From Vibrio cincinnatiensis (lineage in GTDB: Bacteria; Pseudomonadota; Gammaproteobacteria; Enterobacterales; Vibrionaceae), in assembly GCF_022113815.1 (NCBI RefSeq), contig NZ_SGOM01000001.1, positions 124,001 to 188,000 of the forward strand: a DNA stretch of 64,000 bases, read 5' to 3'. Each line of letters starts with the position of its first letter. Position 1 is the first letter of the stretch. The notes beneath the pieces are model-generated. The model worked only from the letters and a program-made list of their open reading frames with translations. It ran no database searches and was not told the origin of the DNA. The translations under genes and the position numbers were made by a program. Of this stretch, positions 8,386 through 17,509 are shown piece by piece.

Positions 8386-9675
8386 GTGACACGTATTATT
8401 GTAGTCGGTGGCGGAGCTGGTGGGCTTGAGCTAGCAACGAAACTGGGGCGAACTTTGGGGCGTAAAAATCGCGCTAGCATTACTTTAGTGGATAGAAACT
8501 CCAGCCATTTATGGAAACCTTTGCTGCATGAAGTCGCAACCGGATCACTCGATGAAGGTGTTGATGCTTTAAGTTATCGAGCGCATGCAAAAAATCATAG
8601 CTTTGATTTTCAACTCGGTTGTTTGGAAGCAATCGATCGCGACAGCAAAAAAATAGTTTTGAGTGAGTTGACCGATGAACAGGGTGAACTGCTGATGCCT
8701 AAGCGTGAGCTAAACTATGATCTACTGGTGTTAGCAATTGGTTCTACCTCCAATGATTTTAATACTCCGGGAGTTCGTGAGCATTGCATTTTCTTAGACA
8801 GCCCTGAACAAGCCCACCGTTTCCGCACAGAAATGAATAATGAATTTCTAAAACTGCATGCCAAAAATGGTCAAGGTACCGTCGATATTGCGATTGTTGG
8901 TGCAGGAGCCACTGGCGTTGAACTCTCTGCTGAATTGCATAATGCCGTGAAAGAATTGCGTACTTACGGATTTGGCGATCTCGATTCAAGCAAACTTAAT
9001 GTCAACCTTGTAGAAGCTGGGGAGCGCATTTTACCCGCCTTACCACCAAGAATTTCAGCGGCAGCCCATAGTGAATTGACAAAACTTGGCGTAAATGTTC
9101 GAACCTCAACGATGGTTACACAGGCAGAAAAAGACGGTTTAACCACCAAAGACGGTGAAAAAATTACCGCCACGATTATGGTGTGGGCCGCCGGGATTAA
9201 AGCTCCGGATTTTATGAAAGACATTGCGGGCTTAGAAACTAACCGAATTAATCAATTAGTGGTTAAAGAGACACTACAAACCACACGAGATGACAACATT
9301 TTTGTGATTGGTGACTTAGCGCAATGCACACAAGCCGATGGCTCTTTTGTACCACCAAGAGCACAAGCTGCGCACCAAATGGCCAGTTTAGCCTTCAAGA
9401 ATATTGTTGCTAAATTAAATGGTCGTGAGCTTAAACCTTACCTCTATAAAGATCATGGTTCATTGGTTTCATTAAGCCGATTTTCTACGGTTGGAAGCCT
9501 GATGGGGAATTTAACCAAAGGCTCAATGATGGTTGAAGGACGTATTGCTCGTATGGTGTATATTTCGCTGTACCGTATGCACCAAATGGCTTTACATGGC
9601 ATGATAAAAACGGGCCTCATGATGCTGGTAGGGCGGATTAACCGAGTGCTGAGACCCAACCTCAAACTGCACTAA
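8386..9675 (+). CDS. ndh: Type II NADH dehydrogenase (non-proton-pumping)
   Basis: A peripheral membrane flavoprotein that passes electrons from NADH to quinone. At 429 aa it aligns throughout with E. coli Ndh. The FAD-binding GGGAGG is at residues 8-13, the NADH-binding I-V-G-A-G-A-T-G near 171-178, and [11 protein letters not shown] and [11 protein letters not shown] belong to the second FAD contact. The C-terminal amphipathic region ([19 protein letters not shown]) matches the membrane anchor. I chose GTG 8386 (M-T-R-I-I-V-V), with GAGG 9 bases upstream; ATG 8377 and TTG 8362 are in-frame alternatives. Monocistronic, with its own promoter, FNR box and terminator. Confidence 0.95.
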   Translation: MTRIIVVGGGAGGLELATKLGRTLGRKNRASITLVDRNSSHLWKPLLHEVATGSLDEGVDALSYRAHAKNHSFDFQLGCLEAIDRDSKKIVLSELTDEQGELLMPKRELNYDLLVLAIGSTSNDFNTPGVREHCIFLDSPEQAHRFRTEMNNEFLKLHAKNGQGTVDIAIVGAGATGVELSAELHNAVKELRTYGFGDLDSSKLNVNLVEAGERILPALPPRISAAAHSELTKLGVNVRTSTMVTQAEKDGLTTKDGEKITATIMVWAAGIKAPDFMKDIAGLETNRINQLVVKETLQTTRDDNIFVIGDLAQCTQADGSFVPPRAQAAHQMASLAFKNIVAKLNGRELKPYLYKDHGSLVSLSRFSTVGSLMGNLTKGSMMVEGRIARMVYISLYRMHQMALHGMIKTGLMMLVGRINRVLRPNLKLH

Positions 9676-9753
9676 TAAGCGTGAGATTGGTAAAGCTAGG
9701 AGGGCAGTTGTATACAAGTTAGTGTATGTGTTCTGCCTTTCCTATGAATAGAG

Positions 9754-9781
9754 AAAAACGATGGTGACAACCATCGTTTTT
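9754..9781 (+). terminator. Rho-independent terminator after ndh
   Basis: AAAAACGATGGT (9754-9765) and ACCATCGTTTTT (9770-9781) form a 12-bp stem with loop GACA. The A and T tails make it able to work on both strands. Confidence 0.92.
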
Positions 9782-9915
9782 CAATTTGATATGTTTTCAA
9801 CCTCGTGACGTACTACGTTTACACTGAGATCGGCTATTATTTTTGATTTCAAATATCATCCCTAGTCGATTTTTGGTAAAGTTTGCGGCTTATGTCGTGG
9901 AGCTGGGGAAGAGAA

Positions 9916-10692
9916 ATGAAGTTACTGTACTGGTTGAATGAATGGGGTTCTCTCCCGCAACCAGAGCAGCAAGTCCGTCTACCATTATCTGGACATAGCC
10001 TCATTGACGATGTGTTTGTTCGGTATGAATTGGTGGATGTCACTAAACCATTATTGTTTACTTTCTCCCCTTCTGGTACCAATGTGCAGGAGCAGGATTT
10101 ACATCCGCATTTTGCCCCTTGGGGCTATCACTTCGCGCAACAACAAAACATCAATATTATTGCCTTTCAACATCTTGGGGTAACCAATTGGTTTCGCAGC
10201 CCTTCTTTGATCGCTTTCCTTGAACCATTATCGATGTTGTTGTCTCCTTTCAAGTGCCGTTTGGGTTATGGCTGGAGCCGAGGAGGTTTTGCTATTAGCG
10301 CATTTGCCCACTTGCTTCAGCTTGATCATGTTCTGCTGTTTTACCCCGTCAGCACTAAAAATAAAATGCTGGTGCCGTGGGATGATCGACCCAGTACCGA
10401 TATTGCTCAACAGTTTGATTGGGAAGGGAATTATCATGATAAGGATCTTGGTCATGCCCAAGGTTATATTGTTTATGACCCTACCGATGATATCGATAGA
10501 CTTCATGCCAAACGTTACCCAGAGTTGACCCATTTTCAGGTGGTTGGGATGGGACATGGTCTATATTCCCACGATTTTAATAAGTTAGATTTTTATAACC
10601 AAGTGGCTGAACAATTTATCCATCATCAAAAGATAGATATTGCTGATTTTCACGAGCAAGCCAAGCACTGGTTTTTAAAAGAGGATGGATAG
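9916..10692 (+). CDS. Alpha/beta-hydrolase-like protein, tandem copy 1 (unknown function)
   Basis: A 258-aa protein starting at ATG 9916 (GGGAAGAGAA upstream). I do not recognise a named family, but the layout is alpha/beta-hydrolase-like: a nucleophile-elbow G-W-S121-R-G-G after a hydrophobic strand, a possible acid D188 in YIVYDPTDDID, and H214 in GMGHG near the end. No signal peptide is seen, so it should be cytoplasmic. The next gene is a paralogue with the same three residues at identical numbering. Aromatic-rich N-terminus (MKLLYWLNEW). Its substrate is unknown. It stands alone after the ndh terminator. Confidence 0.7.
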   Translation: MKLLYWLNEWGSLPQPEQQVRLPLSGHSLIDDVFVRYELVDVTKPLLFTFSPSGTNVQEQDLHPHFAPWGYHFAQQQNINIIAFQHLGVTNWFRSPSLIAFLEPLSMLLSPFKCRLGYGWSRGGFAISAFAHLLQLDHVLLFYPVSTKNKMLVPWDDRPSTDIAQQFDWEGNYHDKDLGHAQGYIVYDPTDDIDRLHAKRYPELTHFQVVGMGHGLYSHDFNKLDFYNQVAEQFIHHQKIDIADFHEQAKHWFLKEDG

Positions 10693-10768
10693 CGTCCCAT
10701 TTGGGATACGGCACACGAAAAACGAGATTTTTAATACCATTGCTTAATGCAATTTAGATGGAGGATAA

Positions 10769-11800
10769 ATGAAGTTACTGTATTGGTTGGATGAATGGTT
10801 GTCTCTTTCCAAAGATGATCAACAGGCCAAGTTACCGATGTCTGGTGAGGATTTGCTTGACGATATTTTCGTTAAATATGAATTTGTGGATCTCAATAAA
10901 CCCCTGCTATTCACCTTCTCACCCGCGGGCACCAACTTACAGGAACAAGACTTACATTCAGATTTTTCACCTTGGGGTTATCGTCTTGCCCAAAAGCAGA
11001 ACGTGAATATTATTGCCTTTCAGCACTTAGGTAAAAGTAACTGGTTTCGTAGCCGTAACTTAATTTTCTTCCTAGAGCAACTATCAACCTTGCTGACGCC
11101 TTTTGAATGTCGTTTGGGGTACGGACTGAGCCGAGGCGGTTTTGCTGTTGGCGCTTTTGCTAATTTGCTGAAATTACATCAAGTACTGCTATTTTATCCA
11201 GTGAGCACCAAAAACAAAAGGTTAGTACCATGGGATACTCGTTCGAGCACGGATATTGCTCAACAGTTTGATTGGGAAGGAGATTACCACGACTTAGATT
11301 TGGGAAGCGCCAAAGGCTATATTATTTATGACCCTACCAATAAAATCGATCAACGCCATGCGAAGCGTTATCCTGAGCTGACCCATCTAAGAGTTTTTGG
11401 TATGGGCCATGGTACTCACGCCACCTATCTTAATAAATTTGGTTTTTATAAACAGGTAGCGATCGATTTTATTCGCCATCAGCATATCGATATTGCTCAC
11501 TTTCGGCATCAAACTAAAACCCTGCGCTTTAAAGAGGACTATTACCATCGCCTCAACAAAGCGAACGCCAATTCCTCTCACCGTCTGGGTTTACTGAGTA
11601 AAGCTCACAATGTGCTTATTGCTGAAAAAAAAGAGCATGTGAAGGAACATCAGACAACCATTGATATTCAACCATTAGTGGATATTGCGGTGAAGCATCA
11701 ACAAGACAACCCTGAAGATGCCGTACAGCTATTGGAAATTGCTCAGCAAATAGTCCCTAACAATCCCTTAATTGAGTACAAGCTGCAACAATTGCTATAA
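10769..11800 (+). CDS. Alpha/beta-hydrolase-like protein, tandem copy 2 with C-terminal helical extension
   Basis: 343 aa from ATG 10769 (GGAGGATAA upstream). Over the first 255 or so residues it is collinear with the gene before it, well over half of the positions identical by eye, and keeps the putative triad S121 (G-L-S-R-G-G), D188 and H214. It then adds about 85 residues absent from copy 1: a basic helix pair and a C-terminal segment (DIAVKHQQDNPEDAVQLLEI) that reads like one TPR-type helical hairpin. The two genes are 76 bp apart and each has its own ribosome site. A recent tandem duplication followed by loss or gain of the tail is the simplest reading. No function can be assigned. Confidence 0.7.
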   Translation: MKLLYWLDEWLSLSKDDQQAKLPMSGEDLLDDIFVKYEFVDLNKPLLFTFSPAGTNLQEQDLHSDFSPWGYRLAQKQNVNIIAFQHLGKSNWFRSRNLIFFLEQLSTLLTPFECRLGYGLSRGGFAVGAFANLLKLHQVLLFYPVSTKNKRLVPWDTRSSTDIAQQFDWEGDYHDLDLGSAKGYIIYDPTNKIDQRHAKRYPELTHLRVFGMGHGTHATYLNKFGFYKQVAIDFIRHQHIDIAHFRHQTKTLRFKEDYYHRLNKANANSSHRLGLLSKAHNVLIAEKKEHVKEHQTTIDIQPLVDIAVKHQQDNPEDAVQLLEIAQQIVPNNPLIEYKLQQLL

Positions 11801-11814
11801 GCAGAAGGTAATCT

Positions 11815-11838
11815 AAGCGCCTTATGGCGCTTCTCATT
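11815..11838 (+). terminator. Weak terminator after the tandem hydrolases
   Basis: AAGCGCC-TTAT-GGCGCTT (11815-11832) is a compact 7-bp stem followed by CTCATTTA, a poor T tract. Confidence 0.5.
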
Positions 11839-11856
11839 TACGATAGACTTAGCCGC

Positions 11857-12409
11857 TTACAAATTGATATCTTGCGGTATGAGCGAAAAAACCATTCCTA
11901 CTTTAGGCTCACCATGGAAGAGAAATCGATTTCTCGCTAAGTACTCCGGCTTGGCGCCACACGCTTTGGCTAAGTGTTGGCTCGGGATATTTTCAGGGTC
12001 GCAGACGATTTCTAAGGCGGGTTAACTGTAATTGGCTAAAACACCATTCCGTGATGGCATTTAAGGCTTCTAGTGCAATCCCTTGTTGCTGAAAAGCATC
12101 ACCAATCCAATAACCTAGGCTTGCCATATTAAAGGTGGGATAAAATTCATTAATCGCCACCATACCCACTAATTGTTGGGTGGATTTTTGAATAATAGCA
12201 AACCCATAAGCCTGCGCTTTTACCCAGTTGAGACGGGTCGCTAAAATAAAGCGATTAGCGTCTTCCTGAGTAAAGGTTGGGTGGCACCAATCGATCCATT
12301 GATGGAGTGAAGGGGAATGGCTAATTAAGGCCGATAAGGCGGGCGCATCATCAAGAGTCATTAGGCGTAAATGTAAATGTTGAGTGTTGATAAGAAATTC
12401 ACAGTGCAT
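11857..12409 (-). pseudogene. GNAT acetyltransferase (RimJ/RimL-like) interrupted by a frameshift
   Basis: From ATG 12409 the frame reads 138 residues of a ribosomal-protein-type GNAT acetyltransferase (acetyl-CoA region near LGYWIGDAFQQQGIALEAL) and then runs into TGA at 11993, right after ...LTRLRNRLRP. Shifting frame by one base near 12010-12014 restores a family-like C-terminus: EIVCDPENIPSQHLAKACGA, then a tail ending SLIPQDINL with TAA at 11857. The expected codons are CTT-GAA-ATC; the sequence has one extra A. Joined, the protein would be about 183 aa, the usual length. It is either a pseudogene or a sequencing error. Its substrate is unknown. Confidence 0.82.
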
Positions 12410-12427
12410 GGTTAGCCTAATGGATAA

Positions 12428-12452
12428 TAATAAAACGCCCCTCAGGGGCGTT
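12428..12452 (-). terminator. Terminator of csiV (minus strand)
   Basis: AACGCCCC/GGGGCGTT (12434-12452) with a 3-base loop; reading leftward it is followed by TTATTATTATT. It separates csiV from the broken GNAT gene. Confidence 0.85.
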
Positions 12453-12458
12453 AGTCAA

Positions 12459-13226
12459 TTACTTCACTTTTCGAACTTGGATAATGATCCCCAGTAGTGG
12501 GTGATCCAAATAATGGGTTTCACCACTACGCATACGACGCTTTTGGTCTAATCGATAAGATTTAAGGAAAGATTCCGTTTCCACCGTGGGCGAAATGGCG
12601 GCAAGATGGCCGACTTGGACCGTTGAGTCTTGTTCATCTTCTAAATCAAGGTCAAGTTTTTGATCTTGAAGAATGACTTCACGTACACTTGGTTTTTTCA
12701 GATCAAGCATAGCTTCGGCATACAAAAAGTGCTGAACATAAATTTGTAATGTACCATCTAATTCATAAAGCGGATGGTTGATTGTCTGCTCAACGACACC
12801 ATCAATGGGCGCTTCAGCGTGTTCGGCTTGTTCTCGCTCACGGCCATCTGGGTTAAATTGTTGTGAGTAATCTTTGCCCGCTTGAATATGGAAAATCGGC
12901 GCACGAGCTTTACCTTGGTCACCTTGTCGCCACGCGGTATGTAACATCACCTGGAAACCCGCGTGATTTCTCAAGCGTTGTACTTGCTCCGTTAGTTTAT
13001 AGTTAGAATAAGGGAGCATCATTACGCCTTTGCTATGACGGTATTGTGTATCATTAAAGCTGCCCGCTTGGGTAACATTAATTTCAGGAAGCGAATTCGG
13101 CCATGACTCACTGGTCTGCTCTGGGTTCACCGCTCGCTGAAAGATGATCACTTCAATATCAAATTGCCGTTGTGCCAAACTGGGCATAGAAACCAGCAAA
13201 AGTAGTAGTGGGATCAGTTTTTTCAT
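12459..13226 (-). CDS. csiV: Peptidoglycan-binding periplasmic protein CsiV
   Basis: A 255-aa exported protein. The signal peptide is MKKLIPLLLLLVSMPSLAQ, with cleavage after the A-Q region and no lipobox. The mature start (RQFDIEVIIFQR) and the C-terminal HYLDHPLLGIIIQVRKV are typical of the CsiV family. In V. cholerae CsiV was described as a cell-shape integrity factor that works with LpoA and the PBP1a branch of peptidoglycan synthesis; I rely on memory for that. The middle (about 150-215) is acidic and low in complexity. It lies downstream of mfd on the same strand, 63 bp away, and ends at a strong terminator, so it is probably co-transcribed with mfd. Confidence 0.88.
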   Translation of the reverse strand: MKKLIPLLLLLVSMPSLAQRQFDIEVIIFQRAVNPEQTSESWPNSLPEINVTQAGSFNDTQYRHSKGVMMLPYSNYKLTEQVQRLRNHAGFQVMLHTAWRQGDQGKARAPIFHIQAGKDYSQQFNPDGREREQAEHAEAPIDGVVEQTINHPLYELDGTLQIYVQHFLYAEAMLDLKKPSVREVILQDQKLDLDLEDEQDSTVQVGHLAAISPTVETESFLKSYRLDQKRRMRSGETHYLDHPLLGIIIQVRKVK

Positions 13227-13289
13227 TATGACTCCGTCATTATGTGCTCGTTGGCACGTGTTCTATTTCATCAGCAGAAATCACAGCCA

Positions 13290-16200
13290 TTAGGCGCTGG
13301 GTAGTAGATTTTGCTGGAATTCATTGAGCATGTCTGCAATAAATTGAATTCTTTCTCTTCTATCGACCAAGGTACGAGTAAATTTAAACTTGGTCGGACC
13401 GTCCATTGCAAATAGTTTGGGCTGAGCTTGCAATAGTTTAACCAAAAACATCGGGTTAATGTCAGCATTTGGATAGAACTCGATATAGCCGCCCTTATCA
13501 TGCGCTTCGATTTTACGAATTTTTAAGGCGGCGGCCGTCAGTTTGAGATCGGCAATCGTCAACAGATTTAAGGCTGCATCAGGGAGTTTGCCAAATCGAT
13601 CGATCAACTCAACTTTCAACTCAGCCAGCTCGTCTTGGTGAAGGACACTGGCAATCTGCTTATACATGGATAAGCGGGTATTAATATCAGGAATATAGTC
13701 ATCGGGTAGTAAAGCGGGAATACGCAGCTCAACGTCAGTTTGTTCACGCAATAGCTCATCTAGCGATGGTTCTTTGCCGGATTTTAATGCTTCCACAGCC
13801 TGTTCCAGCATCTCCATATACAACGTGAACCCAACCGATTGAATTTGCCCACTTTGTTCATCACCTAATAACTCACCTGCGCCACGAATTTCTAAATCAT
13901 GAGTCGCTAAGGTAAAGCCTGCACCTAAATCTTCGAGTGATGCAATGGCTTCCAATCGTTTGACGGCGTCTTTCGTCATCGCTTTAGGATGTGGAGTCAA
14001 TAAATATGCATACGCTTGGTGATGAGAACGACCCACCCGGCCACGTAATTGATGTAACTGAGCTAAGCCTAGTGAATCGGCGCGGTTGATAATAATGGTG
14101 TTCGCGGTTGGAACATCAATGCCTGTCTCAATAATGGTTGTACACACCAATAAGTTATATTTCTGGTGATAAAAATCATTCATGATGCGTTCTAGCTCGC
14201 GCTCGCGCATTTGACCATGTGCCACTGTGATACGCGCTTCAGGAATGAGTTTCTCTAAATCTGCCGCCACTTTATCGATGGTTTCGACTTGATTATGTAA
14301 GAAGTAAACTTGACCACCACGCATGATTTCCCGTAATACTGATTCCCGAACCACACTCTCTTCGCTTTGTCGTACAAAGGTTTTAATGGCTAAACGACGA
14401 GCGGGGGGGGTGGCAATAATTGAGAGATCTCGCATGCCACTCATTGCCATGTTGAGCGTACGTGGAATGGGCGTCGCGGTCAGTGTGAGAATGTCGACAT
14501 CTGCCCGCATGGCTTTGACTTTTTCTTTTTGACGAACGCCAAAGCGATGTTCTTCATCGACAATCAACAAACCTAAGTCAGCAAACTTTAATTCGCTGGA
14601 AAGCAATTTATGGGTGCCGACCACAATATCCACTTTGCCATCGGCCACATCCTGCATGATCGCTTTTTGTTCTTTAGCCGATTTAAAACGTGAGAGAACT
14701 TCAACTCGTACAGGAAGGTTTGCAAAGCGGTCTCGGAAGTTTTCAAAATGTTGCTGCGCTAAGAGTGTGGTAGGGACTAACACCGCAACTTGTTTACTAT
14801 TGTCGGTACAGACGAAGGCCGCTCGCATGGCGACTTCCGTTTTGCCAAATCCGACATCACCACAAACCAAACGGTCCATTGCCTTAGGTTGACACATATC
14901 AGAAAGTACAGCATTAATGGCCATACTTTGATCGTCTGTTTCTTCAAAGGGGAAGGTTGCTTTAAATGTGGCGTATTGTTCACGATCAAGATGAAATTGA
15001 TAACCTGGTTTTAACTCTCGTTTAGCATACACATCCAATAATTCTGCGGCGACATCACGAACTTTTTCAGCGGCTTTTTTCCGAGCTTTAACCCAAGCTT
15101 CTCCACCGAGCTTATGTAATGGGGCCGATTCCTCTGCTCCTCCTGAGTAGCGGCTGATCAAGTTTAGTGAAGAGACGGGAACATAAAGCTTGGCTTCGTT
15201 TTGATACTCTAATGTCACATATTCGGTGGTCATTCCCCCAGCTTCCAGTGTTTGTAACCCAAGGTAGCGACCAATGCCATGATCAATATGGACAACGGGT
15301 TGTCCGGGTTTAAGTTCCGCAAGGTTGCGGATAACAGCATCACTATTGACGTGTTTACGATCTTTTTTGCGGCGCTGAACCACTCTTGCACCGAGTAGAT
15401 CGCTTTCACAAATTAAGGCAACTTCTTGACCACCAAAGATAACCCCTTTTTCGGCAAAGCCGTGTACTAAGGAAAATTTTTCCTGACTGTGCCAAGCTTG
15501 TGTAAAAGATGGGTAAGGGAGAGGGCGAAGCTTAATGCGTTGTAACAGCTCCAGTAGCGCCTCTCTTCGGCCTTCTGATTCCACCGAAAAAATAATCTTT
15601 CCGGCAAAGTTTTCACTAAATTGGCGCAGCGCTGTCAGTGGCTCTTTGTGCTGATGCTGTACGGCTAGATCGGGTAATGGCGAAACCTTGAGATTACTGC
15701 GCCCGGTTTTCTCACCAATCGATTCGGTTGAGAGTTGTAATTGAGGAAAGAGTTTAAGCTTGGCAAAGAGTGTCTCTTTTTTTAGCCATAACTCTTCTGG
15801 AGGAAGAAGTGGCCGAAGAGGGTCAACATTGCGTTGATCATAACGATAAGCGACGTCAGTTAAGAATTGATCAACAGATGCTTCAAGATGCCCTAAGGTA
15901 ATGAGTTGACTGTTTTCGGGTAAATAGTCAAACAGCGTTTCCGTGTGTTCAAAAAAGAGAGGTTGCCAGTACTCGATACCGGCAGGCCAAGTGCCTTTCG
16001 ACACCTGCATATAGATAGATTCAGGTTCTCGGCGTGCTTCAAACCGCTGCCGCCAGCGAGAACGGAAAGCTTCTATCGCATCCTCTGTGCTTGGAAACTC
16101 ATGAGCGGGTAAAAGTCGGATATGCTGAATTTCTTCAATTGAGCGCTGATTTTCTGGATCAAAGGTACGAATAGTATCAATTTCATCATCAAAGAAATCG

Positions 16201-16751
16201 ATTCGATAGGGATCATGGCTGCCCATTGGGAATAAGTCGATAATCGAACCTCGGCTGGCATATTCGCCGGGTCCAAACACTTGATCAACGTGGCGATAAC
16301 CTGAATTTTCTAACTGGATACGTAAATTGTCTAACGAGTAGCGATCGCCTTTTGTCACCATTAGCGTGTGTTGCAATAAAAAATCACGTGGACTTTGGCG
16401 TTGCAATAAGGTGCTGACAGGCACAACAGTGATACCACTTTCCTGTGAAGGCAACTGATACAGTCGAGCGATACGATCAGAAATGATTTCTTGATGTGGT
16501 GAAAAGTTGTCGTAAGGGAGCGTCTCCCAATCAGGAAACAGAGCGACAGGTACTTGGCTAAACTGTTCGATTTCTTGAACAAGCTTTAAGGCTGTTTGTG
16601 GATCCGGCACTGCCAGTAAGGTGTGGCTTGTATGGCGATGGGCGACTTCAGCAATGGTGAGCGCCAAACTGGCACCTTGTAGGTTACCTAAATGTTTTTT
16701 GTCGCCCGCACCGCGGAGTACCGGGAGATCAAGTAGAGTATTTATTATCAT
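13290..16751 (-). CDS. mfd: Transcription-repair coupling factor Mfd
   Basis: An ATP-dependent translocase that removes stalled RNA polymerase at lesions and recruits UvrA. 1153 aa, the usual length. The N-terminal UvrB-like region (about 1-340) includes FPDWETLPYDNFSPHQEIIS; the RNA-polymerase-interaction domain follows near 480-545; the helicase core has Walker A G-D-V-G-F-G-K-T and Walker B D-E-E-H with TATPIPRTL; the C-terminal TRCF domain ends the protein. The ATG 16751 lacks a good Shine-Dalgarno but starts only 15 bp after the PilZ gene stop, so translational coupling is plausible. It contains a run of eight G (C on the coding strand) at 14403-14410 within the helicase part. Confidence 0.97.
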   Translation of the reverse strand: MIINTLLDLPVLRGAGDKKHLGNLQGASLALTIAEVAHRHTSHTLLAVPDPQTALKLVQEIEQFSQVPVALFPDWETLPYDNFSPHQEIISDRIARLYQLPSQESGITVVPVSTLLQRQSPRDFLLQHTLMVTKGDRYSLDNLRIQLENSGYRHVDQVFGPGEYASRGSIIDLFPMGSHDPYRIDFFDDEIDTIRTFDPENQRSIEEIQHIRLLPAHEFPSTEDAIEAFRSRWRQRFEARREPESIYMQVSKGTWPAGIEYWQPLFFEHTETLFDYLPENSQLITLGHLEASVDQFLTDVAYRYDQRNVDPLRPLLPPEELWLKKETLFAKLKLFPQLQLSTESIGEKTGRSNLKVSPLPDLAVQHQHKEPLTALRQFSENFAGKIIFSVESEGRREALLELLQRIKLRPLPYPSFTQAWHSQEKFSLVHGFAEKGVIFGGQEVALICESDLLGARVVQRRKKDRKHVNSDAVIRNLAELKPGQPVVHIDHGIGRYLGLQTLEAGGMTTEYVTLEYQNEAKLYVPVSSLNLISRYSGGAEESAPLHKLGGEAWVKARKKAAEKVRDVAAELLDVYAKRELKPGYQFHLDREQYATFKATFPFEETDDQSMAINAVLSDMCQPKAMDRLVCGDVGFGKTEVAMRAAFVCTDNSKQVAVLVPTTLLAQQHFENFRDRFANLPVRVEVLSRFKSAKEQKAIMQDVADGKVDIVVGTHKLLSSELKFADLGLLIVDEEHRFGVRQKEKVKAMRADVDILTLTATPIPRTLNMAMSGMRDLSIIATPPARRLAIKTFVRQSEESVVRESVLREIMRGGQVYFLHNQVETIDKVAADLEKLIPEARITVAHGQMRERELERIMNDFYHQKYNLLVCTTIIETGIDVPTANTIIINRADSLGLAQLHQLRGRVGRSHHQAYAYLLTPHPKAMTKDAVKRLEAIASLEDLGAGFTLATHDLEIRGAGELLGDEQSGQIQSVGFTLYMEMLEQAVEALKSGKEPSLDELLREQTDVELRIPALLPDDYIPDINTRLSMYKQIASVLHQDELAELKVELIDRFGKLPDAALNLLTIADLKLTAAALKIRKIEAHDKGGYIEFYPNADINPMFLVKLLQAQPKLFAMDGPTKFKFTRTLVDRRERIQFIADMLNEFQQNLLPSA

Positions 16752-16766
16752 GAGTCGTGTGGTTCG

Positions 16767-17336
16767 TTATGATTTGTCTCGGTCTAAAGAGCGCTGGCGT
16801 AACAGTTTCTGCTGGCGATAAAGAGCGGCTTTAATAAGTAAGTCTTGGTCATTATCACGCAAGAGCGTGTATTTAACGGTGATAATGGCAGGGCTTTGTT
16901 CATCGTCACAATCGACGACTTGTCCGTAGCAGTATATTGCTGCGGCCGGGTGCTCTAAAAATAGCTTCAACCTAAGCTGGGTTCCTAATGCTAAGTGGGT
17001 ATCCGAGCGGTAAGTCAATTGACTGGCACCAAACGAGGTTGTTGAAGTGCGCAACTCAGGGTCATCTTGTTGAGACAGCATAAAGCTTAGGAGTAAGTTC
17101 AACTTACTGTTCTGGGTTTCTAATAATTGAATAACGTGTTTAAAGTCGCTGTTTCTTAGTTCTAAGCGAGCCGCATCATTGAGCTGGTCTAATTGACTAA
17201 ATTCGCTGGCGACCACGAAGGGGGCAGGAATTTCTGCTTCAAACTCCATTTGAGAAGGTAAAGTAAATTCAGCGGGTAGAGGCTCGACATTAATATTGAG
17301 TGTGTGGTGTACAGTAAAAAATTCTTGGTCAGTCAT
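16767..17336 (-). CDS. PilZ-domain-like protein (PlzB-like), c-di-GMP motifs degenerate
   Basis: 189 aa from ATG 17336, with AAGGA 7 bases upstream; the frame extends to 17381 without support. Position next to mfd and sequence fit the V. cholerae PlzB group (from memory). A helical N-terminal half (about 50-105) precedes a beta-rich PilZ-type domain (about 105-185). A canonical RxxxR plus [DN]xSxxG pair for c-di-GMP is not evident: only TTSFGASQLTY resembles the second motif and no matching RxxxR precedes it. The protein may therefore act without binding c-di-GMP. It heads the PilZ-mfd-csiV operon. Confidence 0.72.
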   Translation of the reverse strand: MTDQEFFTVHHTLNINVEPLPAEFTLPSQMEFEAEIPAPFVVASEFSQLDQLNDAARLELRNSDFKHVIQLLETQNSKLNLLLSFMLSQQDDPELRTSTTSFGASQLTYRSDTHLALGTQLRLKLFLEHPAAAIYCYGQVVDCDDEQSPAIITVKYTLLRDNDQDLLIKAALYRQQKLLRQRSLDRDKS

Positions 17337-17509
17337 AGTTGGTTCCTTCTCACCTGTGTTGATTATCGTCATTAATACCAAGTAATCAAGCTATGTCCTT
17401 GTTATTGGTGTGAATCAAGTAATGACTTACAGAGATTTAGCAAAGAAAAACTACAACCTTAGCGGGAATATCGTTACAGTAACGGTACTGTATTTATTGG
17501 GTTTTTATT

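Noticed and set aside
10228..10557. Long antisense frame across the first hydrolase gene
   Set aside because: It is a shadow of a gene with strong conservation to its tandem paralogue, has no good ribosome site and low-complexity content.
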